From contig JAXMDM010000002.1 in assembly GCA_046348835.1 (NCBI GenBank), positions 868,001 through 932,000 of the forward strand: 64,000 nt of DNA. The letters are read 5' to 3'. Within the stretch, counting starts at the first letter, position 1. Each line of letters opens with the position of its first letter. The position numbers and the translations under genes are program-made. This stretch comes from Defluviicoccus sp046348835 (GTDB lineage: Bacteria > Pseudomonadota > Alphaproteobacteria > Rhodospirillales > Defluviicoccaceae). The notes beneath the pieces are model-generated. The model was not told the DNA's origin and did not search any database. It saw only the letters and a list, made by a program, of their open reading frames with translations. Below are positions 24,098-34,657 of this stretch, piece by piece.

Positions 24098-25465
24098 TCA
24101 GGCCGGGGCCGCCGTCGGTGCCGGGTAGCGGCGCATCATCCACACCAGCAATACCAGTCCCGGCACCGCCGCCAGGGTGGTGAGGATGAAGAACACCGGC
24201 CAACTGACCTGGTCGGCGAGCCAGCCGGCGCCCGACGACAGCACCGTGCGCGACATCGCCATCAGCGAGGTCAGTAGCGCATATTGCGTCGCCGTGTAGG
24301 CGACGTTGCACAGGCTCGACATGTAGGCGACGAAGGCGGTGGTCCCCATGCCGGTGGTGATGTTCTCGATGCTGATCGTTATCGCCAGCACCGCCAGATC
24401 AGGGCCGGCGGCAGCCTGAGCGAGGAAGACCAGGTTGGACAGTCCCATCAGGACGCCGCACAGCAAGAGGCCGTTCATCATTCCGGCCCGGGCAACGACC
24501 AAGCCGCCGATAAAGCCGCCGAGAATGGTGGCGACAAACCCGAACAGCTTGACCACCTCGGCGATATCTCCCTTGGAGAAGCCGATCTCGAGGAAAAACG
24601 GCACTTTCATCACCGCCAGCACCGCGTCGCCAAACTTGTAGAGCATGATGAAGGACAAGATGGCGAGCCAGCCGGGACGGGTGAGGAAGTCGAGGAACGG
24701 GCAGACGCAGGCGTCATAGAGCCAGGCGAGGACATCGGCGAGGCGGGGCGGCAACCAGGGGTGACGGGCGAGCAGGGTCTTGGCCCGCGCCGCGTCGAGG
24801 CGGGCGGCCGGCTCCGTCCGCCCATCCGGTTCCGGACTGGCGATAATGGCGATGACACCGACGACCACGAAAGCGGCCATGATCGCGAACACCACCGGCC
24901 ACGGCAGCACCTCCGCCAGCAGCAGCCCTCCGGCGCCCGCGACCATCTGTCCGATGCGCCAGCCGAACACCATCGTCGCCGCCCCGGCCGCCAGTTGCTG
25001 CCGGTCGAGGGTCTCGACCCGGTAGGCATCGAGAACGACGTCCTGGCTCGCCGAGGCGAAGGCGGTGGCGAGGGCCAGCGCCGCCGTGGCCCCGAGATTG
25101 CTGCCCGGATCGGTGCCGCCGAGGAGGAGGAGCGCGCCGATGAGCGCCGCCTGGGCCAGCAGCGCCCACCCGCGGCGGCGCCCGAAGATGCGGGTGAGCA
25201 CCGGTAGCGGCAACCGGTCGATGAACGGAGCGATGAGGAATTTCAGCGAGTAGGGAATGCTCACCAGGGCGATCAGCCCCACCTCCGTCTTGGCGACGCC
25301 GGCCTCCACCAGCCAGGCCACCAACGGGTCGGCGAGCACGCCGAACGGCAGGCCGCTGGCGAACCCCAGGAACAGAAGAATGATGACCGGCCTCTGGCGG
25401 TAGACCGCGGCGGCGTCCCACCAGCCGCCGGTTCCGCCGGTTCGTTCAGGCGCGATCTCGCCCAC
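24098..25465 (-). CDS. ampG: AmpG-family muropeptide permease (MFS)
   Basis: A 455-residue inner-membrane protein with about 12-14 hydrophobic segments. FLGFASGLPFGVLADPL near the N-terminus is the hallmark of AmpG. SLKFLIAPFIDRLPLP follows as the first cytoplasmic loop. QDVVLDAYRVETL and GWRIGQMVAGAGGLLLAE fit the family. TTAFVAYMSSLCNVAYTATQ is the late conserved helix. AmpG imports GlcNAc-anhydroMurNAc peptides for cell-wall recycling and beta-lactamase induction. It is nine bases downstream of the adenosine kinase gene on the same strand, so probably co-transcribed. Confidence 0.93.
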   Translation of the reverse strand: MGEIAPERTGGTGGWWDAAAVYRQRPVIILLFLGFASGLPFGVLADPLVAWLVEAGVAKTEVGLIALVSIPYSLKFLIAPFIDRLPLPVLTRIFGRRRGWALLAQAALIGALLLLGGTDPGSNLGATAALALATAFASASQDVVLDAYRVETLDRQQLAAGAATMVFGWRIGQMVAGAGGLLLAEVLPWPVVFAIMAAFVVVGVIAIIASPEPDGRTEPAARLDAARAKTLLARHPWLPPRLADVLAWLYDACVCPFLDFLTRPGWLAILSFIMLYKFGDAVLAVMKVPFFLEIGFSKGDIAEVVKLFGFVATILGGFIGGLVVARAGMMNGLLLCGVLMGLSNLVFLAQAAAGPDLAVLAITISIENITTGMGTTAFVAYMSSLCNVAYTATQYALLTSLMAMSRTVLSSGAGWLADQVSWPVFFILTTLAAVPGLVLLVWMMRRYPAPTAAPA

Positions 25466-25474
25466 CGCCGACGG

Positions 25475-26467
25475 CTAGCTCAGCCGGTCACGGACGAGAT
25501 CCGCCAGCGGGACCTCGGCGCGAGCGCCCACATGGCCGATCACCTCGGCGGCGGCGATGCTGCCGATCCGGGCGCAGGTCTCCAGCCGCAACTGCCGGCT
25601 CAGGCCGAAAAGGAAGCCGGCGGCATAGGCATCCCCGGCGCCGGTGGAATCGACCACGGCGGCGACGGGCTCGGCATCGACGATGTGGATCTCGTCGCCG
25701 GCGACGACGACGGAGCCCTTCTCCGAGCGGGTCAGCACGGCGATGCGGCACAGATCGCGGACCCGTTGCAAGGCGGCATCGAAAGAATGCTCTTCGACCA
25801 GCGACACGATCTCGTCCTCGTTGGCGAACAGCACGTCCACGTGCTCGCCGATCAGCCTGAGGAAATCGGCGCGGTGGCGGTCGACGCAGAACGGATCGGA
25901 AAGGCTGAGGGCGACGTTGCGACCGTGCGCGTGGGCGAGTTCGGCCGCCAGGATGAAGGCGTGCTTCGCCCGCGGCTGATCCCAGAGATACCCTTCCAAA
26001 TAGGTGACGCGAGCGGCGGCGATCAACTGCTCGTCAACGTCCTCCGGGCCGATGTCGGCGGCGATGCCGAGAAAGGTCTGCAGCGTGCGGTCGGCGTCGG
26101 GGGTGACGAGGACGAGGCAGCGGGCCGTGGGGGGGCCGGACGACGCGGCGGGTGTGGTGAAAGCCACGCCAAGCGAAACGATGTCGTGGCGGAAAATGGA
26201 CCCGAGCTGGTCGTCGCGGACCTTGCCGATGAACGCGCCCTTTCCGCCCAGCGAGGCGAGGGCAGCGATGGTGTTGGCGGCGGAGCCGCCGGAGACTTCC
26301 ACCGCCGGACCCATGGCGGCGTAAAGGGCTTCCGCCTTGGCGGCGTCGATCAGCGTCATCGTTCCCTTGTCGAGGCGGTGACGGACGAGGAACGCTTCGT
26401 CGGCATGGGCGAGGACATCGACGATGGCATTGCCGATGCCGACCACGTCGAACCGCAGCTCCGCCAT
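25475..26467 (-). CDS. Adenosine kinase-like PfkB family sugar kinase
   Basis: A 330-residue ribokinase-family enzyme. It starts with FDVVGIGNAIVDVLA, the PfkB N-terminal signature region, then VSGGSAANTIAALASLGGKG. The C-terminal signature has DSTGAGDAYAAGFLFGL, whose Asp is the catalytic base. Closest in layout to alphaproteobacterial adenosine kinases, which phosphorylate adenosine to AMP; another nucleoside or sugar substrate is possible. The start at 26467 is supported by AAGGA about ten bases upstream; an upstream ATG (26488) lacks a binding site. AmpG follows nine bases after its stop. Confidence 0.9.
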   Translation of the reverse strand: MAELRFDVVGIGNAIVDVLAHADEAFLVRHRLDKGTMTLIDAAKAEALYAAMGPAVEVSGGSAANTIAALASLGGKGAFIGKVRDDQLGSIFRHDIVSLGVAFTTPAASSGPPTARCLVLVTPDADRTLQTFLGIAADIGPEDVDEQLIAAARVTYLEGYLWDQPRAKHAFILAAELAHAHGRNVALSLSDPFCVDRHRADFLRLIGEHVDVLFANEDEIVSLVEEHSFDAALQRVRDLCRIAVLTRSEKGSVVVAGDEIHIVDAEPVAAVVDSTGAGDAYAAGFLFGLSRQLRLETCARIGSIAAAEVIGHVGARAEVPLADLVRDRLS

Positions 26468-26681
26468 GGGCGGGGGATCCTTATCCATGGGTTAGGGTAG
26501 ACAACGGCGGGGCAGTATACCGACGGCGCCCGCGCAGGCAACGAGGGGATCGGGCCGGGGTCGGCCCGAGGGCGGTCCGAGCGGTGCCTTGCGTCGATGG
26601 CCGCGGTTCCGTACATCAGGCGGGCCGCGGTCGACGGCCCCGCCCACCGCTGGCGGGGCGCAAGCGGCGGGAGGGGCGCGG

Positions 26682-27368
26682 GTGATCACCGCCTTCGTGC
26701 GTGCCATTGACCAACTGGGCGACCCGGCGCTGCGGCGGGTCGTCTGGATCGGCGTCTTGGGGGCGGCCGGCCTCTTTGCCATTCTATGGATCGGCGTGGG
26801 TGTGCTGCTGTCCACCACGACGCTGTTCCAGTCCGGCTGGCTGGACCGGGCGGTCGATGTCCTGGGCGGCGTCGCCGCCCTGGCGCTGACGCTGATGTTT
26901 TTCCCTGCGGTGGCCACCGGCATCCTGGGATTCTTTCTCGACGACGCCGCGGCGGCGGTGGAGCGGCGGCACTACCCGGGACTGCCGGCGCCGCGGCGGT
27001 CGTCGATTGCCGAATCGATTCTCGCCTCGCTCAAGTTCCTGACGGTGATGCTGGCGCTCAACCTTTTCACCTTGCTCTTTTTGCTGGTGCCGCCGGTATT
27101 CCCTTTTGTTTTCTATGCGGTGAACGGCTATCTTCTCGGAAGGGAATACTTTGAGGTGGTGGCGCTCCGCTGGCAGCAACCGGCTATCGTCACCGAGCTG
27201 CGCCGCAGGAAACGAGGGCAATTGTTCCTGGCCGGGATCATCATCGCGTTTCTCCTCACCCTGCCGCTGATCAACCTGATCGCACCGGTCGTGGCCACCG
27301 CGGCCATGGTCCACCTCTACCATTCGTTCGATCAACCGGCCCCAGCGGCGGTTCTGGCGAGGCGATGA
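26682..27368 (+). CDS. EI24-domain (CysZ-like) integral membrane protein
   Basis: A 228-residue membrane protein. GTG 26682 is chosen because GGGAGGGG lies just upstream; an earlier in-frame start adds a Pro/Ala-rich stretch with no membrane character. Hydrophobic segments lie near residues 20-45, 60-85, 120-150 and 185-215. SILASLKFLTVMLALNLFTL followed by PPVFPFVFYAVNGYLLGREY is characteristic of EI24/CysZ proteins, as is YLLGREYFE. CysZ of E. coli imports sulfate; alphaproteobacterial relatives are uncharacterised. It precedes the bactofilin gene by 52 bases. Confidence 0.87.
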   Translation: MITAFVRAIDQLGDPALRRVVWIGVLGAAGLFAILWIGVGVLLSTTTLFQSGWLDRAVDVLGGVAALALTLMFFPAVATGILGFFLDDAAAAVERRHYPGLPAPRRSSIAESILASLKFLTVMLALNLFTLLFLLVPPVFPFVFYAVNGYLLGREYFEVVALRWQQPAIVTELRRRKRGQLFLAGIIIAFLLTLPLINLIAPVVATAAMVHLYHSFDQPAPAAVLARR

Positions 27369-27420
27369 AACGGCCGGGTCTCAGGCCGACGGATGAGATC
27401 ACAAGGGAGAGCGTGCCGTA

Positions 27421-28071
27421 ATGTTTCGCATTAAGAAGGGCGCCAACGGCGCTGATACCGTGGACAATGCCGGCTCCGACGCCGAGATGCCGGCGGTACC
27501 GCCGCCGCCCCCGCCGCCGGCCGTGGAGGCGGAGGCGCCCGAGCCAAAGCAGCAGCCGGTGGTGCGGCGTCCGGCACAGCCGCCGGTGCGTCAGATTCCC
27601 CCGGTGCAGCACCTGGATCTGACCCGCCGGCCGGGCGAGCTGGCCGGTCCGACGGCGCGCAGCGATCTGCAACTGCCGGCGGTACGCGAGAAGACGCTTC
27701 TCGTTGGTCAGGAGGTGGAGTTCTCGGGCGAGATCAAGTCCTGCCAGAAGCTGATCGTCGAGGGCACGGTGCAGGTGTCGTCGGCCAATTGCCGCCTGCT
27801 GCAGGTGAGCGCCACCGGCGTTTTTCACGGCAGCATCGAGGTTTCGGAAGCGGAGGTCCTCGGTCAGTTCGACGGCGAACTGACCGCGCGCGAGCGCCTG
27901 ATCGTCCGCGCCGGCGGCCGCGTTTCCGGCCGGATCCGCTATGGCAGCATCATTGTCGATTCGGGCGGCCAGATCGCCGGTGACATCGCCGGGCTGGAAG
28001 CCGGGTTGGGCGAAGCCGGTATCACCGCCGCGACCGCCGGCGGTCCGGGGCGTCCGGCGACCGTTTCCTGA
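27421..28071 (+). CDS. Bactofilin (polymer-forming cytoskeletal protein)
   Basis: A 216-residue bactofilin. Residues 1-75 are low-complexity and Pro/Ala/Gln-rich, and likely disordered. The bactofilin domain runs from about 95 to 205 as regular beta-helix turns: EFSGEIKSCQKLIVEGTVQV, GVFHGSIEVSEAEVLGQFDG, AGGRVSGRIRYGSIIVDSGG. These proteins self-assemble without nucleotide and localise cell-wall or morphology enzymes. Both tails are unstructured, as is usual in alphaproteobacteria. It lies between an EI24 membrane protein and a small lipoprotein on the same strand, with only eight bases to the latter. Confidence 0.95.
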   Translation: MFRIKKGANGADTVDNAGSDAEMPAVPPPPPPPAVEAEAPEPKQQPVVRRPAQPPVRQIPPVQHLDLTRRPGELAGPTARSDLQLPAVREKTLLVGQEVEFSGEIKSCQKLIVEGTVQVSSANCRLLQVSATGVFHGSIEVSEAEVLGQFDGELTARERLIVRAGGRVSGRIRYGSIIVDSGGQIAGDIAGLEAGLGEAGITAATAGGPGRPATVS

Positions 28072-28079
28072 CGTTCCGC

Positions 28080-28496
28080 ATGATCAGGGCCGCCCGACCC
28101 ATCGGTCTCGCGCTCGCCGTGCTGCTGTCGCTGGCCGGATGCAGCGGCGATGGCAGCGACGACGGCGATATCGCCGCGGCCTACAATGGCAATGCGAGTG
28201 CGTTGATCGGCCTCGACAACACCCAGGTCACCCGCGCTCTCGGGCCGGCGGATTTCCAGCGCCTCGACGGACCGGCGGAGATTCTCCAGTACCGAGCGGG
28301 CACCTGCGTCCTCGACCTTTATCTCTATCGCGACGTGTCGAGCGGACAGTTCCGGGTCAAGCACATCGAGGCGCGGGACCGGAGCTTCGCCAGCGTCGCC
28401 CCCGACACCTGCCTTTCGGCGGTCGCCCGGAACAAGCGGGCGATGTCCTCCGCCACTGTGCCGGCGGCTCAGGAAGAAAGGGTCTTGTCCTCGTAG
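28080..28496 (+). CDS. Small lipoprotein of unknown function
   Basis: A 138-residue protein with a lipoprotein signal: basic start, hydrophobic core and the lipobox SLAGC (Cys21). The mature part includes ALGPADFQRLDGPAEILQY, then TCVLDLYLYRD and VKHIEARDRSFASV. This resembles small SmpA/OmlA-like or conserved alphaproteobacterial lipoproteins, but I cannot name the family. A pair of Cys (TCVLD and DTCLS) may form a disulfide. Its 3' end overlaps the end of nth on the opposite strand by 28 bases. Probably co-transcribed with the bactofilin gene eight bases upstream. Confidence 0.82.
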   Translation: MIRAARPIGLALAVLLSLAGCSGDGSDDGDIAAAYNGNASALIGLDNTQVTRALGPADFQRLDGPAEILQYRAGTCVLDLYLYRDVSSGQFRVKHIEARDRSFASVAPDTCLSAVARNKRAMSSATVPAAQEERVLSS

Positions 28497-29119
28497 GTGC
28501 ATAGATCGCGCACCGGACAAGCGCCGCAGGCGGGTTTGCGGGCGGTGCAGACGTAGCGGCCGTGCAGGATGAGCCAGTGGTGGGCATGGGCGAGCCAGCG
28601 GGCGGGTACCCGCGCCAGCAACGCCGTCTCCACCGCTTCCGGGGTCTTGCCGGGCGCCACCCCGGTGCGGTTGGACACCCGGAACACATGGGTATCGACG
28701 GCGATCGTCGGCTGGCCGAAGGCGACGTTGAGCACCACATTGGCGGTCTTTCGGCCCACCCCGGGCAGCGCCTGCAACGCCTCGCGGTCGCGGGGGACGG
28801 ATCCGCCGTGGTCCTCGACCAGGATGCGGCTGGCGGCGATGATGTTGCGGGCCTTGGTGTTGAACAGGCCGATGGTCCGGATCGCCTCGCGCAGGCGGTC
28901 CTCGCCGAGGGCGAGCATCTTTTCCGGCGTATCGGCGAGGCGGAACAAGGTGGCGGTCGCCCGGTTGACGCCGGCGTCGGTGGCTTGCGCCGACAGCATC
29001 ACCGCGACGAGGAGCGTATAGGGGTTGCGGAAGCTGAGTTCGCTGCGCGGGTCGGGGTTGGCCGCCGCCAGTCTGGCGAAGAAGGTATCCACGTCTTGCA
29101 GCGGCATTTCACGCGGCAT
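28469..29119 (-). CDS. nth: Endonuclease III
   Basis: A 216-residue base-excision-repair DNA glycosylase/AP lyase acting on oxidised pyrimidines. The helix-hairpin-helix LPGVGRKTANVVL contains the catalytic Lys, and AVDTHVFRVSNR the catalytic Asp. The [4Fe-4S] loop is complete: C-x6-C-x2-C-x5-C within CTARKPACGACPVRDLC. MLSAQATD is the conserved segment near residue 41. An ATG four codons into the reading is an equally possible start. Convergent with the lipoprotein gene, with a 28-base overlap at the stops. Confidence 0.97.
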   Translation of the reverse strand: MPREMPLQDVDTFFARLAAANPDPRSELSFRNPYTLLVAVMLSAQATDAGVNRATATLFRLADTPEKMLALGEDRLREAIRTIGLFNTKARNIIAASRILVEDHGGSVPRDREALQALPGVGRKTANVVLNVAFGQPTIAVDTHVFRVSNRTGVAPGKTPEAVETALLARVPARWLAHAHHWLILHGRYVCTARKPACGACPVRDLCTYEDKTLSS

Positions 29120-29274
29120 CGCTGGCTCTAGCCTCTTTGCGCACGTCCGGCCCGCTCACCTCGGCCGGGAAGAAAGGTTTCCAAGCTACCGCACGCTTGG
29201 CGAGGGCGCATCGCGTCGCTAAAGTTTCACTGCATCGCAGTCGCACCATCGTCTTTTGGGGGCGAATCCGTCCG

Positions 29275-29784
29275 ATGAACCAGCTTGCCGACGGGGTGGT
29301 CTATTATAGCGCCGTGCTGCGACCCCACCGCAGCCTCGGGCAACGCACCACGACCAGGGCGGTGCTGGTTGTCGCCGGCGCCTGGTTCCTCATCGGCATG
29401 GCCTTTATCGCCATCGGCGCCTGGCCCGTGCTGCCGTTCATGGGACTTGAAGTCCTGCTGCTCCTGCTCTTTTTCCGCCTTAACGAGCGGGCCGGGAACG
29501 TCAGCGAGGCGATCAATCTGACACCTTCGGCGCTGACCGTGCGCCGGACCGACGCCTGGGGCCAGCACTCGTTGGTATCGTTTCCGCCCCGCTGGCTGCA
29601 GGTCAACCTGGAACCGGCCGCCGGATCCGACAACCGGCTGGAGCTTCGCTCGCACGGCCGGTCGCTGACGATCGCCAGCTTTCTGCCGCCGCAGGAGCGG
29701 GAAGCGGTGGCGGTGGCCCTGCGGCGCGCGCTCGCCCGCCAGCATGCGGCCACGCCACGGCCGCTGCCGATGGGTACCGCCTAG
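29275..29784 (+). CDS. DUF2244 family membrane protein
   Basis: A 169-residue protein matching the alphaproteobacterial DUF2244 pattern. YYSAVLRPHRSLG lies near the start, two adjacent membrane helices at about 33-70 (VLVVAGAWFLIGMAFIAIG and LPFMGLEVLLLLLFFRLN), then a cytoplasmic beta-rich domain with SLVSFPPRWLQVNLEP and LELRSHGRSLTIASFLPP. Function unknown; the family is often near nth or cytochrome oxidase genes. ATG 29275 is preceded by GGGGGCG; the longer in-frame reading is Arg-rich and unlikely. Its stop overlaps the ankyrin gene stop on the other strand by four bases. Confidence 0.88.
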   Translation: MNQLADGVVYYSAVLRPHRSLGQRTTTRAVLVVAGAWFLIGMAFIAIGAWPVLPFMGLEVLLLLLFFRLNERAGNVSEAINLTPSALTVRRTDAWGQHSLVSFPPRWLQVNLEPAAGSDNRLELRSHGRSLTIASFLPPQEREAVAVALRRALARQHAATPRPLPMGTA

Positions 29785-30449
29785 CCGGCGGGTCGCGCCG
29801 CCGCGGGGGAAGCCGCCGGGGCGGCTTCCAGCAACCTCACCACGTCCGTATGGCCGGCATCCTGGGCGAGGGAGAGCGCGGTCGCGCCGTCGGGCGCCCG
29901 GATATCCGGCCGCGCGCCGCCCTCCAGCAGAACCTGCACCACGTCGGCATAGCCACGGTTCGCCCCCCACATCAGCGGCGTCACCCCGTCGTTGGTCCGC
30001 ACGTTGGGATCGGCACCGCGCGCAATGAGCAGCCGGCAGATCTGCGGCAGATCGCTCCATGCCGCCTGATGCAGCGGCGTCACCCCCTGGGTTGTCCGTA
30101 CATTGATGTTGGCTCCCCGCGAGATGAGCAGTTCCGCGGTCTGCGGATAGCGATAGTAGAGGGCGCCCAGAAGCGGGGTCGAGCCGTTGGAGGCATGGGC
30201 CTCGATATTGGCGCCGGCATCGAGGAGATCGCGGACCCTGAAGACGTTGCCGTCCGCCGCCGCCCGCAGCAGAACGACGTCCTGTCCCTCGGCCGTGGTG
30301 AGGTCGTCGGTCGTCTTGCCGGCATTGGCGGCCGACTTCGCCGATTGCCTGCCGACGCAGCCGCCGACGAGCAACGGCGCAACGCCGACCGCGGCGAGAA
30401 TCAGCGCCGCCGCGAGGCGGCTCCGGCGGCCGCTAACGAGCGTCGCCAT
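29781..30449 (-). CDS. Ankyrin-repeat lipoprotein
   Basis: A 222-residue protein with an N-terminal signal that ends in LLVGGC, a plausible lipobox. After a short linker there are about four to five ankyrin repeats (about 55-205): LDAGANIEAHASNGSTPLLG, ISRGANINVRTTQGVTPLHQ, IARGADPNVRTNDGVTPLMW and LEGGARPDIRAPDGATALSL. Periplasmic ankyrin proteins usually act as protein-binding scaffolds; some protect against peroxide (AnkB-type). The partner is unknown. The start is one base after the dapB stop, so it is almost certainly translated from the same transcript. Confidence 0.9.
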   Translation of the reverse strand: MATLVSGRRSRLAAALILAAVGVAPLLVGGCVGRQSAKSAANAGKTTDDLTTAEGQDVVLLRAAADGNVFRVRDLLDAGANIEAHASNGSTPLLGALYYRYPQTAELLISRGANINVRTTQGVTPLHQAAWSDLPQICRLLIARGADPNVRTNDGVTPLMWGANRGYADVVQVLLEGGARPDIRAPDGATALSLAQDAGHTDVVRLLEAAPAASPAAARPAG

Positions 30450-30450
30450 C

Positions 30451-31251
30451 TCAGGCTAACCCCAGCACATGGCGCATGCCGTAGAGGCCGGGCGGGCGCC
30501 CCGCCGTCCACAGCGCCGCCCGCACCGCACCGCGGGCGAAGACGGCGCGCGACGAGGCCCGGTGGCCGAGTTCGATGCGCTCGCCGTCGCCGGCGAAGAT
30601 CGCCAGATGGTCACCGACCACATCGCCGCCGCGCAGGGTGGCGAAGCCGATGGCGCCCGTGGGGCGCGCACCGGTGTGTCCGTCGCGGCTCTTCACCCCG
30701 ACGTCGGCGAGCCGCTGGCCGCGCGCCGCCGCCGCCGCCTCGCCCAGGGCGAGTGCGGTGCCGGAGGGGGCGTCCACCTTGTGGCGATGATGCATCTCGA
30801 CGATCTCCAGATCGTAGTCGGTCCCGAGCACCGCCGCCGCATCGGCGACCAGTCCCAGCAACAGATTGACCCCGACGCTCATGTTGGCGGCTTGGACGAT
30901 GGGCACCGCCTTCGCCGCTTCCGCAAGCGCGGCGAAGTGGGGGGCGGCGAGGCCGGTGGTGCCGACCACATACGCCTTGCCGGAGCGGGCGGCAACCGGC
31001 GCCAGGCTGAGGAGCGTTTCCGGGGTGGTGAAATCGAGGACGGCGTCGGCCGCGGCGAACAGCGCCTCCGCATCATCGCCAACGGTGGCGCCGCAAGCGG
31101 CGAGGCCAGCGAGGCCGGCGACGTCACTGCCGATCTCGGGGTGGCCGGGGCGCTCCAGGCCGCCGGCAAGCTCGGCCTCCGGCGTATGCGCGACGGCCGC
31201 CGCCAGCATCCGGCCCATGCGGCCGGCCGCCCCCGCTATGCCAATTTTCAT
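30451..31251 (-). CDS. dapB: 4-hydroxy-tetrahydrodipicolinate reductase
   Basis: DapB reduces 4-hydroxy-tetrahydrodipicolinate with NAD(P)H on the way to lysine and diaminopimelate for peptidoglycan. The 266 residues begin with KIGIAGAAGRMGRML, the dinucleotide-binding loop. DFTTPETLL and VVGTTGL are typical cofactor-domain segments. The catalytic block HHRHKVDAPSGTAL is intact. It lies 42 bases downstream of dnaJ on the same strand, a common alphaproteobacterial arrangement, and is followed one base later by the ankyrin lipoprotein. Confidence 0.97.
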   Translation of the reverse strand: MKIGIAGAAGRMGRMLAAAVAHTPEAELAGGLERPGHPEIGSDVAGLAGLAACGATVGDDAEALFAAADAVLDFTTPETLLSLAPVAARSGKAYVVGTTGLAAPHFAALAEAAKAVPIVQAANMSVGVNLLLGLVADAAAVLGTDYDLEIVEMHHRHKVDAPSGTALALGEAAAAARGQRLADVGVKSRDGHTGARPTGAIGFATLRGGDVVGDHLAIFAGDGERIELGHRASSRAVFARGAVRAALWTAGRPPGLYGMRHVLGLA

Positions 31252-31293
31252 CCCGTTCCCCTGTTTGCGTTTTTTCTGTTTGCCGCGCCGCGC

Positions 31294-32421
31294 CTACTCG
31301 CGCAGATCGTCCCAAAATTCCTTCACCCGGGCGAAAAAGCCGTGGGATTCGGGGCTGTGTTCCTGGCCGTTGCCACTGGCGGCGAACTCCGCCAGCAACT
31401 GCTTCTGCTTTTCCGTCAGGTGAACCGGCGTCTCGACGATCACCTCCACGTACATATCGCCCTTGGCGGTCGACCGCAGGACGCTCATTCCTTTGCCGCG
31501 GAGGCGGAATGTTTCCCCCGACTGGGTTCCGGCGGGAACGCCGACCCGGGCCCGCTCGCCCCTGATGGTCGGCACCTCGATGGTCCCGCCGAGGGCGGCG
31601 GTGGTCATCGGCACCGGAACCCGGCAGTGCAGGTCGGCCCCATCACGCTTGAACAGCGGATGCGGGGCGACGGTGACGAAGACATAGAGATCGCCGGGCG
31701 GTGAGCTGCGCAAGCCGGCCTCGCCTTCGCCGGCGAGGCGGATGCGGGTGCCGTCCTCGATGCCCGCCGGGACGGTGAGTTGCAGGTCACGCTCCCGCTG
31801 CACCCGGCCCGAGCCGGAGCAGGTCCGGCAGGGGTTGCGGACCATCTGGCCGGAGCCGGCACAGGCGGGGCAGGTGCGTTCGACGGTGAAGAAGCCCGAC
31901 TGGGAGCGGACGCGACCGGCGCCGCGACAGGTGGTGCAGGTTTCGACGCCGGTGCCGCTGGCGGCGCCGCTGCCGCCGCAGGTCTCGCACGACACCGCCG
32001 CCGGGACCCGGATCGTCGGCTTGTGGCCGGTGAACGCCTGCTCGAGGGTGATCTCGAGATTGTAGCGAAGGTCGGAACCGCGGGTATTGGCCCGGGCGCC
32101 GCGCCGGCCGCCGCCCATGAACTCGCCGAACATCTCCTCGAAGATGTCGGCAAAGCCGGTGCCGAAGCCCTGGCCGAAGCCTTCGGGGCCGCCGTGCTCG
32201 AACGCGGCGTGGCCGAAGCGGTCATAGGCGGCACGTTTCTGGTCGTCGCGCAGCACTTCGTAGGCTTCATTCACCTCCTTGAAGTGCCGTTCGGCATCCC
32301 GATCGCCCGGATTGCGGTCGGGATGATGTTGCATCGCCAGCTTACGATAGGCTTTCTTCAGATCGTCCTTGCTGGCGTCGCGGCCGACGCCGAGAATCTT
32401 ATAGTAATCTTCTTTCGCCAT
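31294..32421 (-). CDS. dnaJ: Chaperone protein DnaJ
   Basis: A 375-residue type I DnaJ that delivers clients to DnaK and stimulates its ATPase. In order: the J domain (about 4-70) with the essential HPD in QHHPDRNPGD, a Gly/Phe-rich region (about 75-115), four CxxCxGxG zinc modules (CETCGGSG, CTTCRGAG, CPACAGSG, CRTCSGSG; about 145-205) and the C-terminal peptide-binding domains. All motifs are intact. It lies 87 bases downstream of dnaK, with an 11-base-pair hairpin in between that may lower its expression relative to dnaK. Confidence 0.98.
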   Translation of the reverse strand: MAKEDYYKILGVGRDASKDDLKKAYRKLAMQHHPDRNPGDRDAERHFKEVNEAYEVLRDDQKRAAYDRFGHAAFEHGGPEGFGQGFGTGFADIFEEMFGEFMGGGRRGARANTRGSDLRYNLEITLEQAFTGHKPTIRVPAAVSCETCGGSGAASGTGVETCTTCRGAGRVRSQSGFFTVERTCPACAGSGQMVRNPCRTCSGSGRVQRERDLQLTVPAGIEDGTRIRLAGEGEAGLRSSPPGDLYVFVTVAPHPLFKRDGADLHCRVPVPMTTAALGGTIEVPTIRGERARVGVPAGTQSGETFRLRGKGMSVLRSTAKGDMYVEVIVETPVHLTEKQKQLLAEFAASGNGQEHSPESHGFFARVKEFWDDLRE

Positions 32422-32455
32422 CGGCCTGTATTCGTGGGGAAGAGGAAGACGCGCG

Positions 32456-32490
32456 ACACCGCCGGCAGCCCCCTATCGCGCCGGCGGTGT
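32456..32490 (-). promoter_or_regulatory. Intercistronic hairpin between dnaK and dnaJ
   Basis: ACACCGCCGGC (32456-32466) and GCCGGCGGTGT (32480-32490) are perfect 11-base inverted repeats with a 13-base loop. They sit within the 87 bases between the dnaK stop and the dnaJ start. The stem is GC-rich, but no T-run follows on the minus strand, so a full terminator is unlikely. A 3'-stabiliser for dnaK mRNA, a partial attenuator or a processing site would all fit. Confidence 0.75.
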
Positions 32491-32508
32491 TCATCGGCCT
32501 CGAAGCAA

Positions 32509-34428
<1,920 letters not shown>

Positions 34429-34657
34429 AGTAGTCCCTCTTTCTGGCGGGCCTCAGCAACCCGGCTCGGCGTCGCCCAGGCCCCCTATTGGGTAATGAAG
34501 TGGCCAAGGTCGTCTGACCGGCCTCCGGCGGATATATATGCGGCGGCTGGTAGTCGCGCAACCGGCCCACGGAGGCGCGGGAACCGGGCTCGCAGGCCAG
34601 CGATCTCCGTTCCCCGGTCCCCGCCGAGGGTGCCGGCCGCGGTCCCGGTCGAGCCGC

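Noticed and set aside
34480..34530. Sigma-32-like promoter upstream of dnaK on the minus strand (CTTGGC ... CCCAATA)
   Set aside because: The two boxes look plausible but their spacing is shorter than known heat-shock promoters allow, so I did not call it.
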